The notes below the pieces were generated by a model. It ran no database searches and was not told where the DNA came from. It saw nothing but the letters and a program-made list of their open reading frames with translations. Shown here one piece after another: positions 5,423-9,080 of a stretch of DNA of 9,080 nt. Where the stretch lies: contig JBGOUJ010000301.1 in the NCBI GenBank assembly GCA_041477005.1, positions 1 to 9,080 on the forward strand, given 5' to 3'. This DNA comes from JBGOUJ01 sp041477005. GTDB taxonomy: Bacteria; Acidobacteriota; Terriglobia; Bryobacterales; JACQDG01. Every line of letters starts with the position of its first letter. Within the stretch, counting starts at the first letter, position 1. A program made the translations under genes and the position numbers.

Positions 5423-6688
5423 TTAAACCAGGAACTTCGCCGGCCGGCTGGCGGCGCGGGCGGTGGCCTCCGCGGCGAGGTAGCCGCTGCGCACGGCGCC
5501 CTCCATCGTCGCGGGCCAGCCGGACTGAGTCCAGTCGCCGGCCAGAAACAGATTGGGGAACTTCGTTTCCGGCGTGGGGCGGCAGGCTTCCAGGCCGGGA
5601 ACCGCCGAATAGGTGGCGCGGGCTTCCTTGATCACGTGGGCGCGCTCGAGTTGCGCCCCGTGGGCGGCGGGAAAGAATTCCTGCAATTCGCGCCAGGCGA
5701 GGTCGATGATCTCCCGACGGGACATCGGGATCAGACCTCGCGAGGCGCTCACCACCAACAGGTAATACTTTGGCGACTTGCGGAACATCCACTGGATGGT
5801 CCGGTCGAGCAGCGCGGCTTGGGGCAGGCCGGTGATCTCGCGGTCCAGCCAGAGGTGGATGCCGGTGATGGGAGAGTGGTCGAACTTCTCAAGGTTGAGG
5901 TCGAGGCCCGGAACCAGGTCATTGACGCGCTCGAAGGGAACGGCGCTCAGGTAATAGTCGGCCGAGCCGCCCGCGGGATCGAGGCGGGCCAACGGCGAGC
6001 GCAGGTGAACCCGGACGTGCTCGCCGAGACCCTTTTCGAGGGCCGCGGAATACAACTCGGCGAGCGGCACGGCCGGCACGCCCATCTTGTAGCCGCGGGC
6101 GGAATCCAGAAAGCCCTGCCGGAAGACTTGAAACGCCGGCCGGGCCGAGACCCGCGCCGGCTCTTCATTGAGAGCGCTCACCACGACGGGCCGCCAGAAG
6201 CGCGCGATCGCCCGCTCGGTCTGCTGTTGGCCCGCCAGCCAGGAGGCGAACGTCATGGCGTCCGGATCGCCGCTGGGGCGCGCCATCGAGCGAAGCGCCC
6301 GGGCGATGCCGACCTTGTCGCGCCAGCCGAGCGCCGGGAACCGGAGAAACGAGCCAGCGAGGTGCAACGGCGCGGGAAGAAACCCGGCCTTCAATCGTGA
6401 CACTCGGCCGCCCGGCTCGACAAAGTGATACTCGTCGAAGAAGTGGATCTTGTCGAGCGCCCCGCAACGCCGGTAGAAGTCCAGCAGGTTGACGCAGCAG
6501 CGCAACAGCACGTGCTGGCAGTTATCGATGCGCTCGGAATCGGGATCGGCGGGAGAAACCGGGAATGACGTCGCGCGGCCGCCCAGGAATGGCCGCGCCT
6601 CGTGAAGGTCGACCTCGAAACCGATGGAGCCAAGCGCCGCCGCTGCGGCCAGTCCCGCCAGTCCGCCGCCTGCGATTACTACCCGCAT
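5423..6688 (-). CDS. hpnE: Hydroxysqualene dehydroxylase (squalene-associated FAD-dependent desaturase)
   Basis: HpnE reduces hydroxysqualene to squalene with FAD as cofactor, the last step of the bacterial HpnCDE route that feeds hopanoid synthesis. The 421-residue protein starts with an FAD-binding Rossmann fold: MRVVIAGGGLAGLAAAAALG with the GGGLAG loop at 7-12, the acidic Glu30 ending the second strand, and ARPFLGGRATSF (31-42). The family-specific stretch IDNCQHVLLRCCVNLLDFYR (54-73) follows, and the C-terminus holds LFLAGDWTQSGWPATMEGAV, the FAD-binding end of amine-oxidase-type flavoproteins. Length is normal for HpnE. I chose the ATG at 6688 because the GxGxxG strand begins there; an in-frame TTG at 6721 would add 11 unlikely residues. 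The ribosome binding site is weak. It is the third hpn gene in transcription order but is separated from hpnD by a 283-bp gap filled with heptad repeats. It ends convergent with the DUF362 gene. Confidence 0.94.
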   Translation of the reverse strand: MRVVIAGGGLAGLAAAAALGSIGFEVDLHEARPFLGGRATSFPVSPADPDSERIDNCQHVLLRCCVNLLDFYRRCGALDKIHFFDEYHFVEPGGRVSRLKAGFLPAPLHLAGSFLRFPALGWRDKVGIARALRSMARPSGDPDAMTFASWLAGQQQTERAIARFWRPVVVSALNEEPARVSARPAFQVFRQGFLDSARGYKMGVPAVPLAELYSAALEKGLGEHVRVHLRSPLARLDPAGGSADYYLSAVPFERVNDLVPGLDLNLEKFDHSPITGIHLWLDREITGLPQAALLDRTIQWMFRKSPKYYLLVVSASRGLIPMSRREIIDLAWRELQEFFPAAHGAQLERAHVIKEARATYSAVPGLEACRPTPETKFPNLFLAGDWTQSGWPATMEGAVRSGYLAAEATARAASRPAKFLV

Positions 6689-6724
6689 AGGGAATTCTCG
6701 GTTAGAAGCAGCCGTCTGCAAAGG

Positions 6725-6965
6725 CAGCGGTCAGCCATCAGCGATCAGCCGTCAGCGATCAGCGATCAGCGATCAACCGTCAGCAGTCAACCGTCAGCAG
6801 TCAGCGATCAGCCGGCAGTGATCAGCCATCGGCGGTCAGCAGTCAGCGGTCAAGAGTCAGCCGTCAGTGGTCAGCCGCGACCAGCCATCAGCCATCAGCC
6901 GGCAACCAGCCGGCGAGCGGAGCCTGGTTGCTGAGGGCTGACGGCTGTTAGCTGATCGCTGGTTA
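6725..6965. repeat. Degenerate 7-bp tandem repeat array with terminal inversion
   Basis: From 6725 to 6871 there are 21 heptads in unbroken phase with consensus CAGCNRT (for example CAGCGAT, CAGCCGT, CAGCAGT). After a 10-bp variant unit come further copies up to 6913. Beyond a short centre, five heptads in the opposite orientation follow (CTGAGGG, CTGACGG, CTGTTAG, CTGATCG, CTGGTTA; 6931-6965). The array fills most of the gap between hpnD and hpnE. Read along the operon transcript, most unit junctions contain UGA, and a period of seven puts these in all three frames. Similar imperfect heptad arrays are known from intergenic regions of several bacterial groups; their function is not established. 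Confidence 0.9.
6902..6931. repeat. Inverted repeat at the turning point of the heptad array
   Basis: GCAACCAG (6902-6909) and CTGGTTGC (6924-6931) are a perfect 8-bp inverted repeat with a 14-base loop. Flanking heptads of opposite orientation can extend the pairing imperfectly on both sides. A wider pair is CAGCGATCAGC (6739-6749) with its exact reverse complement at 6951-6961. It could act as an mRNA hairpin or attenuator between hpnD and hpnE (inference). Confidence 0.75.
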
Positions 6966-6971
6966 CCGGTG

Positions 6972-7865
6972 TCACGCTGGGAAGGGGGCGTTTCCTCCAA
7001 CCAGATGCAGCTTCAGGCCGCGCAACATGATGCCGGTCTTCTCGACGTGGCTCAAGCCTGCGCGGCGGGAAAACACGTCGTAGCCGGAGCCGCGCACCCG
7101 CTCCAGGATGCCGTGGTAGATCGCCGTCAGGATCCAGAGCGACGCGCGGCTGCGGCGGTCCACCAGGCCGAGCAGGGGCGCCGCCTCCTGGTAATATCGC
7201 TCGGCACGGTCGGCCTCGAAGCGCAACAGATCGCGGACCTGGTCCAGCTTGCCGGCTTCGAGGGCCCGGCGCTCGACGGCGAATCGCAGCAAGTCTTCCT
7301 CGGGCAAGTAGAGCCGGCCGCGGGCGGCGTCTTCGCGCAGGTCGCGCAGGATGTTGGTCAACTGGAAGGCGATGCCCAGCTTCTCAGCGTATCCGGGCGC
7401 TTCGGGCGAGCGGAAGCCGAAGATGTGCAGGCAGATCAGACCGATGGTCGAGGCGACCAGGTAACAGTAACGGTAAAGCTCGTCGAATGTTCGATAGCCC
7501 GGCGGCTCCAAGTCGGTGGCTACGCCTTCGATCAGCTCGAAGAGATAGCGCGGCGGTATGGTGAAGCGCCGGATGGCGTCGCACAGGGCGGGCAGGATGG
7601 GGCTGCCGGGGCGACCGCCGGCCAGGGCCGCATCGAGCGAGCCGCGCCACTGGTCGAGCGCCCGGCGCCGCGCTTCGGAGCCCTTAGGCGCTTCGTCGTC
7701 GGTCACGTCATCCGAGTAGCGGGCGAAAGCGTAGACGGCGCAGATGGCGTTGTGCTGCTCGCGGGAGAGGGGGAAGAAGCCGTAATAGAAATTCCGGGCG
7801 TTGCGGCGGGCGACGCGGCGGCAGTGAGCTTGCGATTGTTCCAGAGTGATCTCAGCGCCAGGCAT
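6972..7865 (-). CDS. hpnD: Presqualene diphosphate synthase
   Basis: HpnD joins two farnesyl diphosphates head to head to presqualene diphosphate, the first committed step to squalene. The 297-residue protein is of the trans-isoprenyl diphosphate synthase (squalene/phytoene synthase) fold. ARNFYYGFFPLSREQHNAI (23-41) matches the HpnD N-terminus. The first Asp-rich motif is YSDDVTDDE (50-58), with Asp52, Asp53 and Asp56; the second is FQLTNILRDLREDAARGRLY (167-186), with Asp175 and Asp179. These bind Mg2+ and diphosphate. YCYLVASTIGLICLHIFG (133-150) is the conserved helix between them. The ATG at 7865 is fixed by GGAGG six bases upstream (7872-7876); the frame is open further upstream but that part is the overlapping hpnC gene. 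The start overlaps the end of hpnC by 14 bases, suggesting coupled translation. The stop lies seven bases from the heptad array. Confidence 0.94.
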   Translation of the reverse strand: MPGAEITLEQSQAHCRRVARRNARNFYYGFFPLSREQHNAICAVYAFARYSDDVTDDEAPKGSEARRRALDQWRGSLDAALAGGRPGSPILPALCDAIRRFTIPPRYLFELIEGVATDLEPPGYRTFDELYRYCYLVASTIGLICLHIFGFRSPEAPGYAEKLGIAFQLTNILRDLREDAARGRLYLPEEDLLRFAVERRALEAGKLDQVRDLLRFEADRAERYYQEAAPLLGLVDRRSRASLWILTAIYHGILERVRGSGYDVFSRRAGLSHVEKTGIMLRGLKLHLVGGNAPFPA

Positions 7866-8799
7866 CGGCGGCCTCCGCTTTGAGTGGCGCTCGCCCCAGG
7901 CCGACCCGCCAAACCGCCCGGGCGAGCAGGACCAGGCGGTCTCGGGCGCCGAGGGCCGGACGCCGCTCGAGCACGTTGTATTGCTGGGCGCGGATCTTTT
8001 CAAGGATGGCCAGACCGCCGCGACTGAACAGCTCCAGATCCACCGCCAGCCGCCGGTCCACTCTTTCCACCAGGGGCAGGCCCTCCAGAAACAGCAGGTG
8101 CGTCCGGTTCACCAGGTCTCGCATCAGCTCCCGGAAGTTGTTGTTGAAACGGCGCTGCTCGAGGTCTTCGAGGCGGTAGCCGTGAGCGGCCATGTCCTCG
8201 AGCGGAATGTAGACGCGGCCTTTCTCGAGATCGCGCGTCACGTCCTGCCAGAAATTGGCGAGCTGCAGCGCGGTGCAAGTGGCGTCGGAGAGCAGGCGGC
8301 GCTCCGCATCCCGGTAGCCGCACAAGCAGAGAACCAGCCGCCCGACCGGGTTGGCCGAATAGACGCAGTAATCGAGCAACTGGGCGCAGGTCTGGTAGCG
8401 GGTGACGGTCTGGTCCTGAACGAACGCCCGGATCAGGTCGGCGAACGGCTGCTCGGGAATCGAATGCCGCAATACGGTTTGCCGCAAGGCTACGAACACC
8501 GGGTGGCGCACCTGATCCCGGTACATCGCGCGCAGCTCTTCCCGCCACCACTCGAGCAGGCGCAGGCTGAGGGCTCGGTCGCCCATCTCGTCGCCCAGGT
8601 CGTCAGCCCAGCGGCAGAAAGCGTAGACGTTGAAGAAGTCCTGGTGGAGACGGCGGGGAAGCAGGAAGCTCACTACCTGAAAGTTTTCGTAATGATGGCG
8701 GGCGAGCCAGCGGGTGTAGCAGAGGGAATCCTGGAGTTCCCAGGTTTCCGATGTCGCTCCCGGAGCGGAAACGAATTGGGCGGGAAGTAGAAACTTCAT
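7852..8799 (-). CDS. hpnC: Hydroxysqualene synthase
   Basis: HpnC converts presqualene diphosphate to hydroxysqualene, the middle step of the HpnCDE route. The 315-residue protein is a squalene/phytoene-synthase-fold paralogue of HpnD. HYENFQVVSFLLPRRLHQDF (36-55) and VYAFCRWADDLGDE (58-71), with the first Asp motif at Asp66, Asp67 and Asp70, are characteristic of HpnC. The second motif is LQLANFWQDVTRDLEKGRVY (178-197), with Asp186 and Asp190. YCVYSANPVGRLVLCLCGY (144-162) is the conserved helix; the N-P-V-G form is usual for HpnC, while HpnD has S-T-I-G here. The start at 8799 follows a G-rich stretch rather than a clear AGGAGG. It lies 23 bp after the stop of the dehydrogenase gene, consistent with one operon, and its last codons overlap hpnD, including the hpnD ribosome binding site at 7872-7876. 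Confidence 0.94.
   Translation of the reverse strand: MKFLLPAQFVSAPGATSETWELQDSLCYTRWLARHHYENFQVVSFLLPRRLHQDFFNVYAFCRWADDLGDEMGDRALSLRLLEWWREELRAMYRDQVRHPVFVALRQTVLRHSIPEQPFADLIRAFVQDQTVTRYQTCAQLLDYCVYSANPVGRLVLCLCGYRDAERRLLSDATCTALQLANFWQDVTRDLEKGRVYIPLEDMAAHGYRLEDLEQRRFNNNFRELMRDLVNRTHLLFLEGLPLVERVDRRLAVDLELFSRGGLAILEKIRAQQYNVLERRPALGARDRLVLLARAVWRVGLGRAPLKAEAADAWR
7872..7876 (-). promoter_or_regulatory. Ribosome binding site of hpnD inside hpnC
   Basis: GGAGG on the minus strand, six bases before the ATG at 7865 and within the hpnC reading frame. It fixes the hpnD start and argues for translational coupling with hpnC. Confidence 0.75.
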
Positions 8800-8822
8800 G
8801 GCTGGCCCCGGCCCTCGAGACC

Positions 8823-9080
8823 CTACGGCAGTATGGCCGTCTTCAGGTGGCCGTTGCGGTTCATCATGTGGCGCAGCACTCCCAGGATATCGGCCAGCGG
8901 CGCCTCCCCGGTCACAAAGTCCGCCGCCCGGATGTCCCCCCGGGTGATGATCTCCAACGCCCGCCGGATGTGCCCCGGCGTGTGGTGGAAACTCGATTTC
9001 AACGTGATCTCCGAATAGTGCAACAGCGCCGTGTCCAGCGTGATCTCGCTCCCCGTCGGGCAGCCCCCGAACAGGTTTAC
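8823..9080 (-). CDS. Zinc-type medium-chain alcohol dehydrogenase, C-terminal part
   Basis: Only the last 85 residues are in the window; the gene continues beyond the right edge. The sequence opens with VNLFGGCPTGSEITLDTALL, then LHYSEITLKSSFHHTPGHIR, and ends with APLADILGVLRHMMNRNGHL before KTAILP. This is the C-terminal end of the medium-chain dehydrogenase/reductase family, closest in style to threonine/sorbitol dehydrogenase-like members: the N-x-F-G-G strand follows the NAD(P)-binding core, and the H-Y-S-x-x-x-x-x-S-F-x-H block lies near the active-site cleft. The zinc ligands and cofactor motif are outside the window, so substrate and even activity cannot be judged. The stop is 23 bp before hpnC on the same strand, so co-transcription is likely. 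A link to hopanoid or isoprenoid alcohol metabolism is only suggested by position. Confidence 0.82.
   Translation of the reverse strand, partial: VNLFGGCPTGSEITLDTALLHYSEITLKSSFHHTPGHIRRALEIITRGDIRAADFVTGEAPLADILGVLRHMMNRNGHLKTAILP

Noticed and set aside
5417..6400. Long plus-strand open frame opposite hpnE
   Set aside because: hpnE motifs on the minus strand are unambiguous; the plus-strand peptide has none.
6725..6913. CRISPR array
   Set aside because: Units are 7 bp, contiguous and degenerate, with no unique spacers of uniform length and no cas genes.
6602..6934. Plus-strand open frame across the repeat array with a PSAISDQ-like peptide repeat
   Set aside because: The peptide repeat is just the 7-bp DNA repeat translated (21 bases give seven residues). 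The frame starts inside hpnE on the other strand and has no ribosome binding site.
7866..8003. N-terminal extension of HpnD
   Set aside because: The frame is open upstream but overlaps hpnC further, and GGAGG sits exactly six bases before the ATG at 7865.
6969..8790. Two long plus-strand open frames opposite hpnD and hpnC
   Set aside because: Both mirror well-recognised synthases and show no domain of their own.

Overview
The window is GC-rich, densely coded bacterial DNA. Its gene content resembles environmental Acidobacteria of the Solibacter/Bryobacter type: twin-arginine-like leaders on catabolic proteins, paired DUF362 proteins, a DUF29 protein and an hpnCDE squalene block. The taxonomic guess is inference from this combination; no marker gene or rRNA is present.

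Left part (1-1590): a minus-strand enolase-superfamily (MR/MLE) enzyme, cut by the window edge and carrying a Tat-like leader, stands back to back with a plus-strand lipoprotein of the ribose/galactose-type periplasmic binding family. They share a 54-bp divergent promoter gap. No permease or ATPase gene is present here.

Middle (1591-5410): a terminator-like hairpin follows the binding protein. Then come three minus-strand units, in transcription order: a DUF362 protein (start 3753), a small membrane protein whose ATG overlaps the DUF362 stop but whose hydrophobic frame is offset by one base (probable frameshift), and a DUF29 protein. Divergent from the first DUF362 gene, across only 40 bp of AT-rich DNA, is a second, longer DUF362 protein with an extra C-terminal beta-rich domain.

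Right part (5423-9080): a minus-strand operon-like run, in transcription order: the C-terminus of a zinc-type medium-chain alcohol dehydrogenase, hpnC, hpnD and hpnE. HpnD condenses two farnesyl diphosphates to presqualene diphosphate, HpnC turns it into hydroxysqualene, and HpnE reduces that to squalene, the precursor of hopanoids. The cyclase is not in the window. Between hpnD and hpnE lies the most striking non-coding structure: about 240 bp of degenerate 7-bp repeats (CAGCNRT) that reverse orientation near one end, so the transcript could fold into a long hairpin and carries closely spaced UGA triplets in all three frames.

I see no complete novel multi-gene system. The points most worth following are the inverted heptad array inside the hpn operon, the divergent DUF362 pair, and the frame-shifted membrane gene fused in frame to DUF29.
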